Origin: UBA685 sp049890215
GTDB lineage: Bacteria > Pseudomonadota > Alphaproteobacteria > Puniceispirillales > Puniceispirillaceae
DNA: 23,644 nt
Direction: 5' to 3'
Assembly (NCBI GenBank): GCA_049890215.1
Contig: JBMHBX010000024.1
Location: 1 to 23,644 of the forward strand
Part shown: one piece after another, positions 1-9,028 of the stretch
How the letters are laid out: every line of letters starts with the position of its first letter
Position numbering within the stretch: position 1 is the stretch's first letter
Notes under the pieces: model-generated
What the model was told of the DNA's origin: nothing
Database searches by the model: none
What the model saw: the letters and a program-made list of their open reading frames with translations, nothing else
Position numbers and translations under genes: made by a program

Positions 1-809
1 GTCTGCCAGGACCATTTCTGATGCCCTGCCAGGACGCCTTTTTCGATCATATCACGCACAATATGGTCCCATCCTATGGCAAACCCTTCCCCTGAAATTG
101 CGGCCTGAAGGACCAAAGCATAATCATTCAGGCGCAAGCCACCTTGAAGGGCAATCGTTTTGATATTGTGATGCACAAACCAGTCTGACCATGTTGGACG
201 CTCACGGATAGGCTCTTCTAAATGGATAAGGCGCTGATTCAGAAGATTAGGCACAGATCTGACATCTGGCGCGGCGGCCATAACACGGGGACTTGCCACC
301 GGATAGAGAATTTCATCTGCAAGCTTGAAACTATGATAACCAGGCCAGTCACCATCACCCAGCCTGATGGCAAGGCTGATATTTTCAACATCAAGATCTG
401 GTTCACGATCACTATTTTGCAGACGCAAATCAATCGCAGGATAGATATCATGAAGATGCTGAAGCCGCGGCATCATCCAATAATAAGAAAAGGCAGATGA
501 GGTGCTAAGCGTCACATGATCATGAGAGGCAATATCTTTGGCAGCGTTAATGGCAGCTTCCATAGAAGACAGGCCTGTTGAAATGCCGGCATATAAGCGC
601 TGACCAGTTGCGGTTAGCCTGATGTGACGGTGCGTGCGATAAAATAAGGTAATGCCAAGATTTGCCTCAATTTGCTTTATCGCAGCGCTTACAGATGGTT
701 GTTGCATAGATAATTCTTTGGCTGCCAGCGTAAAAGAACCAAGGCGTGCAGCAGCTTCAAATATCACAAATTGGCGAGGTGACGGCATTTTTGACCAAAA
801 GTTTTGCAT
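1..809 (-). CDS. LysR-family transcriptional regulator, GcvA-like (partial, 3' end off the window)
   Basis: The minus strand is open from an ATG at 809 to the left edge, giving 269 codons of a protein that is normally about 300 residues, so the C-terminal tail is missing. Residues 10-70 form the LysR winged helix-turn-helix: FEAARLGSF-like helix, then AAKELSMQQPSVSAAIKQIE, then LGITLFYR and LTATGQ. The effector domain has the GcvA-type stretch YYWMMPRLQHLHDIYPAIDL and later GEGFAIGW. GcvA-like regulators often control glycine or one-carbon genes. The gene is divergent from the mttB-like/DMGDH-like operon with 101 bp between the two starts, the usual arrangement for a LysR protein and its target, so control of that operon is a reasonable inference. 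No good Shine-Dalgarno is visible before the ATG. An upstream ATG at about 831 is out of frame. The family is certain; the ligand is unknown. Confidence 0.9.
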   Translation of the reverse strand, partial: MQNFWSKMPSPRQFVIFEAAARLGSFTLAAKELSMQQPSVSAAIKQIEANLGITLFYRTHRHIRLTATGQRLYAGISTGLSSMEAAINAAKDIASHDHVTLSTSSAFSYYWMMPRLQHLHDIYPAIDLRLQNSDREPDLDVENISLAIRLGDGDWPGYHSFKLADEILYPVASPRVMAAAPDVRSVPNLLNQRLIHLEEPIRERPTWSDWFVHHNIKTIALQGGLRLNDYALVLQAAISGEGFAIGWDHIVRDMIEKGVLAGHQKWSWQ

Positions 810-910
810 AGATAAAATCTATCCAAACCATATTTTTTTTCAAGGGTTACAAGCCAAAAAAGCAGCGATAAAGTTAAATCAATTAAATGTTGTCATTTTA
901 GGGGGAGACT
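810..910. promoter_or_regulatory. Divergent intergenic region, lysR / mttB-like
   Basis: This is 101 bp of AT-rich DNA between divergent starts. It must hold both promoters and the expected LysR binding site. A T8 run lies at about 832-840 and two TTAAAT direct repeats at about 876-890. A weak sigma70-like pair (TTACAA, 16 bp, TAAAGT) precedes mttB. I see no convincing T-N11-A palindrome, so the operator is inferred from gene layout only. Confidence 0.4.
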
Positions 911-2440
911 ATGGCAAAAAGAGCGCGCATTTCACGCCGCGGTAATGATAAAGACTTATCAGCGCCGGCCTCGCCCTATATCAGGCGCAAATTGCCCTTT
1001 TTTGATGTGTTAAGCGAAGAAGAAATGCAGAAGATTGACGCGCAAGTTGATTGGATGCTTGAAAATGTCGGTGTGGCGTTTCGCGATGATCCTGTGGCGC
1101 TTGATATCTGGCGCAGCGCAGGTATCACACCAACAGGTCCTCATGGCGATCTTATCAAGGCGGATGCGCAATGGATACGCTCTTTGGTTGCACAAGCGCC
1201 GCGTGAATTTACCCAACATGCACGCAATCCTGAGAGATCTGTTGTCATAGGCGGCACCAATCAGGTATTTGCCCCCATTTATGGCGCGCCTTTTGTGCGC
1301 GACCTCAAAGGAGGCAGGCGTTATGCCACCTTTGATGATTTTGAAAAATTATTGAAGCTTTGTTATATGCACCCTAATCTGCACCATACTGGTCTGGTGA
1401 TTGCAGAGCCGACTGATATCCCTGTTTCAAAGCGTCATTTGGATATGTTGTTTGCGCATCTTGTCCTCAATGATAAGCCGCATTTAGGGGCCATCACAGA
1501 AAAAAGCCGGGCGCAAGATTCAGTCGATATGGTTGAGGTCATCTTTGGCAAAGAGGCCCTTGATGAAAAAGTGTGTATCATGGCAAATGTGAATACCAAT
1601 TCCCCTTTATTGGTTGATAAGGTGGTCACAGAAGCCATACAGGTCTATTCAGGGCGCGGACAGGCGATGGTGGTAACGCCTTTTATCCTGACCGGTGCTA
1701 TGGGGCCTGTCAGCACAGCAGCCTCAGTGGCACAAGCCATTACAGAGACGATGATGTGTTGTGCCTTTGCCCAGATTATCCGCCCCGGAGCCCCGTTTGT
1801 GATGGGCAATTTTTTATCATCTATGAGCCTGAAATCAGGCGCACCTACTTTTGGTATGCCTGAGCCTGTGATGTCAAATTATGCGATTGGCCAGATGGCC
1901 CGCAGATTAGGCCTGCCACTTCGCTGTGGCGGATCTCTGACAGCGTCAAAAATTGAAGATTCACAATCAGCTTATGAAAGCGCTGACAGCATGCATTCAA
2001 CCATGCTTGCCGGGTCACATTTCACGCTTCATTCAGCAGGCTGGCTTGAAGGCGGGCTTGCGACTGGTTTTGAGAAACTCATTATGGATGCTGACAGGCT
2101 TGGCTCTTATCAAAAGGTGCTTGGTGTCGGGCTTGAGACTGATGAGAATGCTTTTGCCCGTGATGCATATGGTGAAGTAGAGCCCGGCGGGCATTTCCTC
2201 GGCTCTGCCCATACAATGCGAAATTACCAGAATGTATTTTATGAGCCTCATCTGAGTGACAGTGAAAATGTGGAAAGCTGGGAAGATGGCGGCGCAAAAG
2301 ATATGAGAGCCAGAGCCTATGACAGGTGGAATGATATGTTAGAGGCCTATCAACCGCCTGCGATTGATGATGATAAAAAAGAAGCATTATCTGATTTTGT
2401 CGCACGCCGGAAATCAGAACTGCCAGATGCCTGGTATTAA
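911..2440 (+). CDS. Trimethylamine methyltransferase (MttB) superfamily protein, non-pyrrolysine type
   Basis: The 509-residue product matches the usual length of the MTTB family (PF06253), which moves a methyl group from methylated amines such as trimethylamine or glycine betaine to a corrinoid protein. Family-like stretches include PFILTGAMGPVS at about residues 256-267, MGNFLSSMSLKSGAPTFGMP at about 298-317 and a C-terminal GGHFLGSAHTM. No in-frame TAG occurs, so it is not a pyrrolysine enzyme and resembles the MtgB-like branch used on glycine betaine. It has no signal peptide and should be cytoplasmic. The ATG at 911 follows a clear AGGGGGA ribosome binding site. The next gene, a DMGDH-like flavoprotein, starts 26 bp downstream and is surely co-transcribed. 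No corrinoid protein or RamA-like activase gene is nearby. The family call is firm; the substrate is inference. Confidence 0.88.
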   Translation: MAKRARISRRGNDKDLSAPASPYIRRKLPFFDVLSEEEMQKIDAQVDWMLENVGVAFRDDPVALDIWRSAGITPTGPHGDLIKADAQWIRSLVAQAPREFTQHARNPERSVVIGGTNQVFAPIYGAPFVRDLKGGRRYATFDDFEKLLKLCYMHPNLHHTGLVIAEPTDIPVSKRHLDMLFAHLVLNDKPHLGAITEKSRAQDSVDMVEVIFGKEALDEKVCIMANVNTNSPLLVDKVVTEAIQVYSGRGQAMVVTPFILTGAMGPVSTAASVAQAITETMMCCAFAQIIRPGAPFVMGNFLSSMSLKSGAPTFGMPEPVMSNYAIGQMARRLGLPLRCGGSLTASKIEDSQSAYESADSMHSTMLAGSHFTLHSAGWLEGGLATGFEKLIMDADRLGSYQKVLGVGLETDENAFARDAYGEVEPGGHFLGSAHTMRNYQNVFYEPHLSDSENVESWEDGGAKDMRARAYDRWNDMLEAYQPPAIDDDKKEALSDFVARRKSELPDAWY

Positions 2441-2466
2441 AAATTGCGTTAAAGGGGAGGACTATT

Positions 2467-4914
2467 ATGCCTGAAATTATGACTGATACGATAACCAATG
2501 ATAAAAAACTGCCAACTCATGCGAAGGTTGTGATTATTGGCGGCGGGGTTGTTGGCTGTTCTATCTTATATCACCTTGCTAAATTTGGGTGGAAGGATGC
2601 TGTCTTGCTTGAGCGTGATGAATTAACGTCCGGATCAAGCTGGCATGCGGCAGGGCAAATCCATACGATTAGCTCTGATCCCAATATTAGCCGCTTGCAG
2701 AGCTACACCATTAATCTGTATCGTGAAATCGAAGAATTATCAGGCCAGTCATGTGGGTTACATCTGACAGGCGGCTTTTATCTTGCCTCTAATAAGACCT
2801 GGTATGATTATCTGAAAAGAGAACGGTCAAAAGCACGCTATATGGGGCTTGATCAGGAATTTATCTCACCAGAAGAAGTTGGCAGACGCCACCCTTTGAT
2901 TGATCCTAAAAATTACTATGCTGCCTTGTGGGATGATCAAGATGGTGACTTAGACCCGTCTGGTACGACTTATGCTTTTGCAAAAGCAGCGCGTCATTAC
3001 GGGGCGCAATATTTCACCCACACACCTGCTACAGCCACCACACAGCGCCCTGATGGCAGTTGGGACATCACAACGCCGAAAGGGGTCATTAACGCTGAAC
3101 ATGTGGTTAATTGTGGCGGGCTTTGGGCTCGTGAGGTCGGTCATATGGGCGGGCTTCATATTCCGGTGCAGCCGATGGAGCATCATTATCTGTTGACTGA
3201 GCGTATTGATGAGATTGCCAATTTTGGCTCACGCCTGCCTTGCGGTATTGACTATGAGGCCAATTTATATTTCCGCCAGGAACGCGAAGGCTTATTGCTT
3301 GGTACCTATGAGCCGGTTGGCGTGCCATGGAAGGTTGAGGGCACACCCTGGGATTTTGGCCATGAATTACTGCCACCAAATCTTGAGCATATTGCTGACA
3401 GGCTTGAGCTTGGGTTTGAGCGTATCCCTGCCCTTGCCAGCGCCGGTATTAAAGATGCCATTAACGGGCCTTTCACATTTGGCCCTGATGGCAACCCGAT
3501 GATTGGGCCTGTGCCCGGCATGACGAATTATTGGTGTGCAGTCGGTGTGATGGCCGGTTTCTGTCAGGGCGGCGGTGTTGGTCTAACTATGGCAGAATGG
3601 ATGATTGATGGTGAGCCATCTATTGATGTCTGGGCTATGGATGTGGCGCGATTTGGCAATTGGGCAACGCCGGATTGGGGCACGGTCAAATCAACTGAAA
3701 ATTATGAACGCCGGTTTGTGATGACATTCCCGAATGAAACCCTGCCAAAAGGACGCAAACAACAAACAACGGCGCTTTATGACAGGCTTGTCGCCAAAGG
3801 GGCACGCATGGGCCAGTCATTTGGTCTTGAACATGTGCTATGGTTTGCAGATGGCCCGGAAGATGCCTATGAAGATCCGACTTTTGAGCGTAACCGCTCG
3901 CATGACTATGTCGCGCGTGAGGTCAAAGCAGTGCGTAGCGCGGTAGGTGGCATTGAAATTGCCAATTTCGCCAAACATGAAATCAAGGGTGAAGGCGCAA
4001 GAGCATGGCTTGATAAGACAATGGCAGGCTTTATACCAAAGCCGGGACGGATTGCGCTGACCCCTATGATAACGGAAAAAGGACGCCTTTATGGTGATTT
4101 GACAGTGGCATGTCTGGCAGATGATCATTTCATGCTGTTTGGGTCTGGGGCTATGCAAGATGCGCATGCCCGCTTTTTTGCAAAAACCCTGCCTGAGACT
4201 GTTAGCTATGAAAATCAGACCTCAAACTGGCATGGTATTGCGTTATCAGGACCAAATTCGCGTGAATTGCTGTCACGTATCACACGTGATGATGTGTCCG
4301 CACAAGCGTTCAGATTCCGTGATTGCCGCCAAACATTTGTCGGCGGTGTGCCTGTCATCTTAAACAGGATCAGCTTTTCTGGTGAGCTTGGCTATGAAAT
4401 TTACTGCAAGCCGCAATATCTTATCAAATTATCAGAGGCGATCGAAGAGGCAGGCGCTGATTTGGGCTATAGCTGGTATGGCAATCGCGCGTTGATGTCA
4501 TTGCGTCTTGAAAAAGGATGGGGCGCGTGGTCTCTGGAATTCCGGCCTGACTTTAACGCTGTTGAATCCGGAATGGATAGCTTTATCAACTGGAACAAAG
4601 ATTTTGTGGGCAAGGCTGCGACTTTGAAATTCAAAGAAGAGGGCGTTGCCAGAAAGCTTGTCACCGTCACAGTTGATAGTCCGATAGATGTCACTTTAGA
4701 TGAAGCTGTTCTCAAAGACGGCAAAGCTGTGGGCTATATCACCTCTGGCGGTTATGCCCATCATGTCGGCAAGTCAATGGCGATGGCCTATGTAGCAAGC
4801 GAACATGCCACAGAAGGCGAAATTCTGGATGTTGAGATTTTGGGCGAATTCCACAAAATCACAGTATTAGGCGCCCCCCTATATGATGCAAATGGCGGCA
4901 AGATGAGATCTTAA
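2467..4914 (+). CDS. Dimethylglycine/sarcosine dehydrogenase-like FAD oxidoreductase with C-terminal folate-binding GCV_T domain
   Basis: This 815-residue protein has the full architecture of DMGDH and sarcosine dehydrogenase. The DAO domain begins with the dinucleotide fold VVIIGGGVVG at residues 21-30. His60 in SSWHAAG corresponds to the histidine that carries covalent FAD in the mammalian enzymes. An FAO_M linker follows at about 386-440, then GCV_T at about 445-705 with LYGDLTV (Asp544, the catalytic aspartate position) and GELGYEIY (639-646), then GCV_T_C at about 728-805. Family members oxidise an N-methyl group and pass the carbon to tetrahydrofolate as 5,10-methylene-THF. The ATG at 2467 follows GGGGAGG; M5 is a possible alternative start. 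Together with the upstream mttB-like gene it suggests stepwise N-demethylation of a methylated amine. Whether the substrate is dimethylglycine, sarcosine or another amine cannot be read from the sequence. Confidence 0.88.
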   Translation: MPEIMTDTITNDKKLPTHAKVVIIGGGVVGCSILYHLAKFGWKDAVLLERDELTSGSSWHAAGQIHTISSDPNISRLQSYTINLYREIEELSGQSCGLHLTGGFYLASNKTWYDYLKRERSKARYMGLDQEFISPEEVGRRHPLIDPKNYYAALWDDQDGDLDPSGTTYAFAKAARHYGAQYFTHTPATATTQRPDGSWDITTPKGVINAEHVVNCGGLWAREVGHMGGLHIPVQPMEHHYLLTERIDEIANFGSRLPCGIDYEANLYFRQEREGLLLGTYEPVGVPWKVEGTPWDFGHELLPPNLEHIADRLELGFERIPALASAGIKDAINGPFTFGPDGNPMIGPVPGMTNYWCAVGVMAGFCQGGGVGLTMAEWMIDGEPSIDVWAMDVARFGNWATPDWGTVKSTENYERRFVMTFPNETLPKGRKQQTTALYDRLVAKGARMGQSFGLEHVLWFADGPEDAYEDPTFERNRSHDYVAREVKAVRSAVGGIEIANFAKHEIKGEGARAWLDKTMAGFIPKPGRIALTPMITEKGRLYGDLTVACLADDHFMLFGSGAMQDAHARFFAKTLPETVSYENQTSNWHGIALSGPNSRELLSRITRDDVSAQAFRFRDCRQTFVGGVPVILNRISFSGELGYEIYCKPQYLIKLSEAIEEAGADLGYSWYGNRALMSLRLEKGWGAWSLEFRPDFNAVESGMDSFINWNKDFVGKAATLKFKEEGVARKLVTVTVDSPIDVTLDEAVLKDGKAVGYITSGGYAHHVGKSMAMAYVASEHATEGEILDVEILGEFHKITVLGAPLYDANGGKMRS

Positions 4915-4934
4915 GACCATGCCCAAACTGCACC

Positions 4935-4969
4935 ACCCCTCGCAGATGCTCTTTTTATTTGCGGGGGGT
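4935..4969. terminator. Hairpin between convergent genes, possible bidirectional terminator
   Basis: Arms ACCCCTCGCA (4935-4944) and TGCGGGGGGT (4960-4969) pair over 10 bp with one T-G wobble and a 15-nt loop. The hairpin lies in the short gap between the convergent DMGDH-like and ccmH/I genes and its last base is the first base of the ccmH/I stop codon. No T-tract follows in either direction, so termination is uncertain. Confidence 0.45.
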
Positions 4970-6534
4970 TAGTCTGTTACTCCAAGCGCTTTGATTTGAC
5001 TGTCAAGTTCAGCTTTGAAGGCAGAATCATCTGGTAGTGCCTCTTTGAGAGATTGCCACAAAGAGACAGCTTTGTCCCTGTCACCTTTGGCACGGGCGAT
5101 ATATCCTGCAAAAAACAGATATTCCAGGGCTTGCGGGTCGATTTTATAGAGTCGCATAAGCGCTTTATCAGCGCCTTTTAGGGTATCATTGATAAAACCG
5201 TCAGACAGAGCGGCTTCAAGCACATCAAGCTGTGCATTGCGATCATCAGCCTGATTGGCGGCCGCCCCCTCAAGTGCCCGAAACAATCCGGTAGCATCAC
5301 CAAGGACGCGGCGTGCCTGAATTAATCTTTGCCAACCTTCTATGTCATCACCTTGCTCCTGCAGGCGCGCCTCAAGGCTGTCTACCATGGCGGCTATCAT
5401 AGCCTGTTGGTCCTCTTCTTCGGCATTGATGATGCTATCCGCTAAGTCAGAATCCAACTCATCTGGCAGCTCCAGCCCGCCTTCTTGTGCGGCAAGGCGG
5501 ATATTTGTTTGCGCCAAATCAGGCCAGGGAGATGCCGAAGGCGCTGTTTGCGCCAAGCGTGACCATAAGGAAACCGCTTTTTGATAATCGCCATCCTGAT
5601 AAGCGGCAAGACCCGCCATAAATAGCGCGCGAGGCTCATCAGGCACGAGGCGGCGGACCTCTTCAATCAAGGCTCTGGCAGGCAGAATGATTTGCCCGCC
5701 TGCCTGTCTGCTAAGCGCCTCTGCCAATAATGATTTAATGGCAGGTGCGCCATTTGATAAAGACAGGGCTTTGCGCAATGTTTCGATCTCTTTATCGAAC
5801 TGGTCTGTTTGGGCATAAATCAGTGCCAGCGTTAATTGCGCTTCTATGGAATCAGGGGTTTGTGCAACAGCCTTGATGGCAGAGGCCAGATCAGCTTCAA
5901 GCTGTTCTTTGCGGCTTATGTCTGCCTGTTGCATTTGTTGTCTTTCAGCTGTTCGGTCTGAGAGGGGACGAGATGAGAGTTCAGGGCGCCCCAATAATGC
6001 GTAAACTGAAATGGTCGCAAGAGAAATGATCACCACCATCATTATCACGACCGGTCGTGATATAGGTGCAACTGTCTCATTTGCCTCATCCACAGAGGCC
6101 TGTTGCGTCATATTATCTTGCGGCATGTCATGATTTACGAGGCGGCGCGATTGCACAAAAAGCAATAACGCGATGATCACAAAAGCCACCGGCGCACCCC
6201 ATAAAATAAGCGTGCCAAGACGCTTTGGCGGGTTAAGCAGAATATAATCACCATAGGTTTGTTGCAAATTATCAAGGATAATTTTGTCACTCAGACCATT
6301 TTGCAATTGCGTGCGTACTTCTTTACGCAAATCAACCGCCAAATCAGCGTCAGATTCTTCAATGGATTGATTCTGACAGACAAGACAACGAAGCTGAGCT
6401 GATAAAGCGCGGGCACGCTGTTCCAATTGCGGATCAGATAGCTGCTCTTCAGGACTGATAGCCAGGGAGGCTTGCGGCGAAAAAGCGCCTGATAGCCCCA
6501 TCAATAACGCAAGAACAACAACAAGCTTTGTCAT
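4969..6534 (-). CDS. ccmH: Cytochrome c maturation protein CcmH fused to CcmI (TPR)
   Basis: The 521-residue protein is a fusion of the CcmH thioredoxin-like reductant and the CcmI apocytochrome chaperone, as in E. coli CcmH. A signal peptide covers about residues 1-25. The CcmH signature LRCLVCQNQSI places the redox cysteines at C50 and C53. A transmembrane helix follows at about 107-127 and a second at about 161-181. From about 205 to the end the chain is helical and TPR-like, as expected for CcmI, which holds the apocytochrome C-terminus. The role is to reduce and present the CXXCH haem site on the periplasmic side of the membrane. The ATG overlaps the ccmG stop as ATGA. At 521 residues it is longer than the E. 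coli fusion because the TPR part is longer. It could equally be labelled ccmI. Confidence 0.92.
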   Translation of the reverse strand: MTKLVVVLALLMGLSGAFSPQASLAISPEEQLSDPQLEQRARALSAQLRCLVCQNQSIEESDADLAVDLRKEVRTQLQNGLSDKIILDNLQQTYGDYILLNPPKRLGTLILWGAPVAFVIIALLLFVQSRRLVNHDMPQDNMTQQASVDEANETVAPISRPVVIMMVVIISLATISVYALLGRPELSSRPLSDRTAERQQMQQADISRKEQLEADLASAIKAVAQTPDSIEAQLTLALIYAQTDQFDKEIETLRKALSLSNGAPAIKSLLAEALSRQAGGQIILPARALIEEVRRLVPDEPRALFMAGLAAYQDGDYQKAVSLWSRLAQTAPSASPWPDLAQTNIRLAAQEGGLELPDELDSDLADSIINAEEEDQQAMIAAMVDSLEARLQEQGDDIEGWQRLIQARRVLGDATGLFRALEGAAANQADDRNAQLDVLEAALSDGFINDTLKGADKALMRLYKIDPQALEYLFFAGYIARAKGDRDKAVSLWQSLKEALPDDSAFKAELDSQIKALGVTD

Positions 6535-7079
6535 TTCAAATCCTGCAAAGCGGGGCGAATGATATCTGTGATGACATCTTTGAAAACAGGACCTGCATGA
6601 CGCAGGACAATATGACCGTCTTTATCAAGCAAGAAGGTCTCCGGCACACCATAGACACCCCATTTTATGCCGGCAGTGCCATCATAATCCATCCACACAG
6701 CTGAAAAAGGATTGCCATATTGTGACAGGAATTTTTCGGTATCTTGTTGTTTATCCTTATAAGCAATCGCGATGACCGGGATCTCTTTTGATAACAGAGC
6801 AAGGGCCGGAATTTCTGCCCGGCAAGGTGCACACCAACTCGCCATGACATTCACCAAAACAGGTTGTCCCGCAAAGTCAGATAAAGGACGTGCCATCTTG
6901 TCAGATAAAGGCGTGATAGGTAAATCCGGTGCTGGCTTGCCAATCAGAACAGATGGCAAATTCGCACTGTTCCTGTTGCCATTTATTGTCCCAAGCAGAG
7001 CTGCCCCTGCGATTAGCGCAAATAATAAAAACGCGGCAACAGGTATCAAAAAGCGCATTTTCAAAAGCGGCATTTTCAT
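6531..7079 (-). CDS. ccmG: Thiol:disulfide interchange protein CcmG/DsbE
   Basis: The 182-residue protein is a membrane-anchored periplasmic thioredoxin. A hydrophobic N-terminal anchor spans about residues 9-30. The active site is WCAPC with C83 and C86, followed by RAEIPAL. The cis-proline loop is GVYGVPETFLLDKDG, typical of the CcmG family. It passes electrons, normally from a CcdA/DsbD-type protein, to CcmH and the apocytochrome before haem ligation. It overlaps ccmF upstream and ccmH/I downstream by ATGA, so translation of the three genes is coupled. M8 is an alternative start. Confidence 0.93.
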   Translation of the reverse strand: MKMPLLKMRFLIPVAAFLLFALIAGAALLGTINGNRNSANLPSVLIGKPAPDLPITPLSDKMARPLSDFAGQPVLVNVMASWCAPCRAEIPALALLSKEIPVIAIAYKDKQQDTEKFLSQYGNPFSAVWMDYDGTAGIKWGVYGVPETFLLDKDGHIVLRHAGPVFKDVITDIIRPALQDLK

Positions 7080-9028
7080 TGGTTTTTATCCTGCAACAAG
7101 GCTGTGGTAAGAGGCCTGCGCCCCATGATCGACACAATGCCGCCAAGAGCCATGATGAGAGCGCCGCCCCAAATCCAGCTGATAAGCGGTTTATGGTAAA
7201 GACGCAAGCTATAGCCAATTTGGGAATCGCCATCTCCTAGCACAGCATAATCATCACCGCTTATGGTCGGGCGAATGGCAGCTTCTGTGGTTGTCTGGCG
7301 AGAGGCAGGATAAAAGCGCTTTTCTGGCGCAAGCTGTCCCAGTATAAGACCTGTGGGACTTTCAAGCTGTAACAAAGCTGTTTGAGTGCGGTAATTGGGC
7401 CCGTCATTTTGCTGGATGGCCAGAAAGCGATATTGCCTGTCATCAAGAGTGATAAGGTCACCTGGCTGTGCGCGCACCGTGCGCTCATCTCTGGCAAGAC
7501 CGTCACCAAGGGCGCCAAGCAAAAATATCGCCATACCCAAATGCCCAAGCCACATACCCCATATTGGCAAACCAAGCTGCCTTAGGCGTTCTCCTCTTCC
7601 TGTTTGATGCAACCGCAACTGGCGTTGTATATCAGCTATCATACCAACCGCAAGCCACCCCAGAAGCCCCAATCCGGCCATTGAGGCCACTGAGAAATGA
7701 GAAGATAACATAGCGCCCATAAGACAACTCACTATGGCCCCTGCCCCTGCCGTAAGCATGATGTTTGAAGACCGCGGCACCATGCCTTTGCGCCAAACCG
7801 CAAGAGGGCCAAGGACCATGCCAATCAGGCCAAAAGCCATAATCGGATTAAAGGTTGCATCAAAATAAGGCGGGCCAACAGTGATACGCTGCCCTGATAT
7901 CAGCTCAAGGCCCAGAGGATAAAAAGTGCCAACAAGCACGATGGCTGTGGCAATCACCAAAATAATATTATTCAAAATAAGCGCTGTATCACGGCTGACT
8001 AAATCTGCATCTTGTTCTGAGGCAAGCTGGGGGCCACGCGCTGCAAATAAAATAAGCGGAATCCCAATGGCCACCAGTAATATGCCAAGAATAAAAACGC
8101 CTCTGGAAGGGTCTGAGGCAAAGCTGTGAACAGAGGTCAGAAGACCAGAACGCACAATAAAGGTGCCAACAAGTGATAAGGAAAACGCCAGAATAGCAAG
8201 CAAAACAGTCCAGCTTTTTAACTGGCCGCGCTTTTCCACCACAATGACAGAATGCATCAGGGCTGTTGCGGCAAGCCATGGCATTAAAGAGGCATTTTCA
8301 ACAGGGTCCCAAAACCACCAACCGCCCCAACCAAGCTCATAATAAGCCCACCAGCTGCCAAGTGCGATACCTGCGGTCAGTGCACTCCAGGCAGATAAAA
8401 CCCATGGCCGTGTAATGCGTGCCCATAATCTGTCTACATGCCCTGTGATAAGGCCTGCCACCGCCAGAGAAAAGGCCAAAGAGAGCCCGACATAGCCAAG
8501 ATAAAGCATAGGCGGATGCAGGGCGAGGCCAACATCTTGCAAAATCGGGTTAAGACCACGCCCTTCAATGGGAGCCTCTGCCAGACGTGCAAATGGGTTA
8601 GAGGTAAACAGGCTAAAAGCAAGAAAAGCGGTTGTCACAATAGCTTGTACAGATAAGGTCATCAAGCGTAATTGCGCGCTAATCTGGCGGGACGTCATAG
8701 CAAACAGGCCGCCAAATAGGACAAGAATCACAATCCAGAGTAATAATGAGCCTTCATGATTACCCCATGTGCCGGAAATTTTATAAATTAATGGTTTGGC
8801 AGAATGGGAATGCTGCGCCACAAGGCTGATAGAAAAATCAGATGTCACAAAGCCGTAAATGAGGCTGAAAAATGAGAATAAAACAAGACTCATTGTGCCA
8901 ATCTGAAGAGGCGCTGCAAGCTGTGCTATCCCCCATCGTGAGGGCATAACAGGCAAGGCTGATTGGCATAAAGACGCAATAAGCGCCAAAATGAGCGCCA
9001 CATGTGCCAATTCTGTTAATGCTATCAT
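7076..9028 (-). CDS. ccmF: Cytochrome c-type biogenesis protein CcmF (haem lyase subunit)
   Basis: The 650-residue polytopic membrane protein has the typical CcmF length. The periplasmic WWD haem-handling motif is at about 233-250 (GWGGWWFWDPVENASLMPW). Conserved histidines are visible at H171 (LHPPMLYLGY) and H259. Another family stretch is GTWGNHEGSLLLW at 86-98. CcmF takes haem from holo-CcmE and, with CcmH/I, ligates it to the apocytochrome. It is first in the ccmF-ccmG-ccmH/I operon. The rest of the pathway (ccmA-E) is not in the window and upstream lies an unrelated sugar operon. The ATG at 9028 lacks a strong Shine-Dalgarno. Confidence 0.95.
   Translation of the reverse strand: MIALTELAHVALILALIASLCQSALPVMPSRWGIAQLAAPLQIGTMSLVLFSFFSLIYGFVTSDFSISLVAQHSHSAKPLIYKISGTWGNHEGSLLLWIVILVLFGGLFAMTSRQISAQLRLMTLSVQAIVTTAFLAFSLFTSNPFARLAEAPIEGRGLNPILQDVGLALHPPMLYLGYVGLSLAFSLAVAGLITGHVDRLWARITRPWVLSAWSALTAGIALGSWWAYYELGWGGWWFWDPVENASLMPWLAATALMHSVIVVEKRGQLKSWTVLLAILAFSLSLVGTFIVRSGLLTSVHSFASDPSRGVFILGILLVAIGIPLILFAARGPQLASEQDADLVSRDTALILNNIILVIATAIVLVGTFYPLGLELISGQRITVGPPYFDATFNPIMAFGLIGMVLGPLAVWRKGMVPRSSNIMLTAGAGAIVSCLMGAMLSSHFSVASMAGLGLLGWLAVGMIADIQRQLRLHQTGRGERLRQLGLPIWGMWLGHLGMAIFLLGALGDGLARDERTVRAQPGDLITLDDRQYRFLAIQQNDGPNYRTQTALLQLESPTGLILGQLAPEKRFYPASRQTTTEAAIRPTISGDDYAVLGDGDSQIGYSLRLYHKPLISWIWGGALIMALGGIVSIMGRRPLTTALLQDKNQ

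Noticed and set aside
222..945. Plus-strand open frames of 92 and 97 codons at the left edge
   Set aside because: They are antisense to the LysR gene, whose minus-strand frame runs off the window and gives clear family sequence.
911..2440. Possible pyrrolysine-containing MttB
   Set aside because: The frame has no internal TAG; it reads through to a single TAA, so it belongs to the non-pyrrolysine branch.
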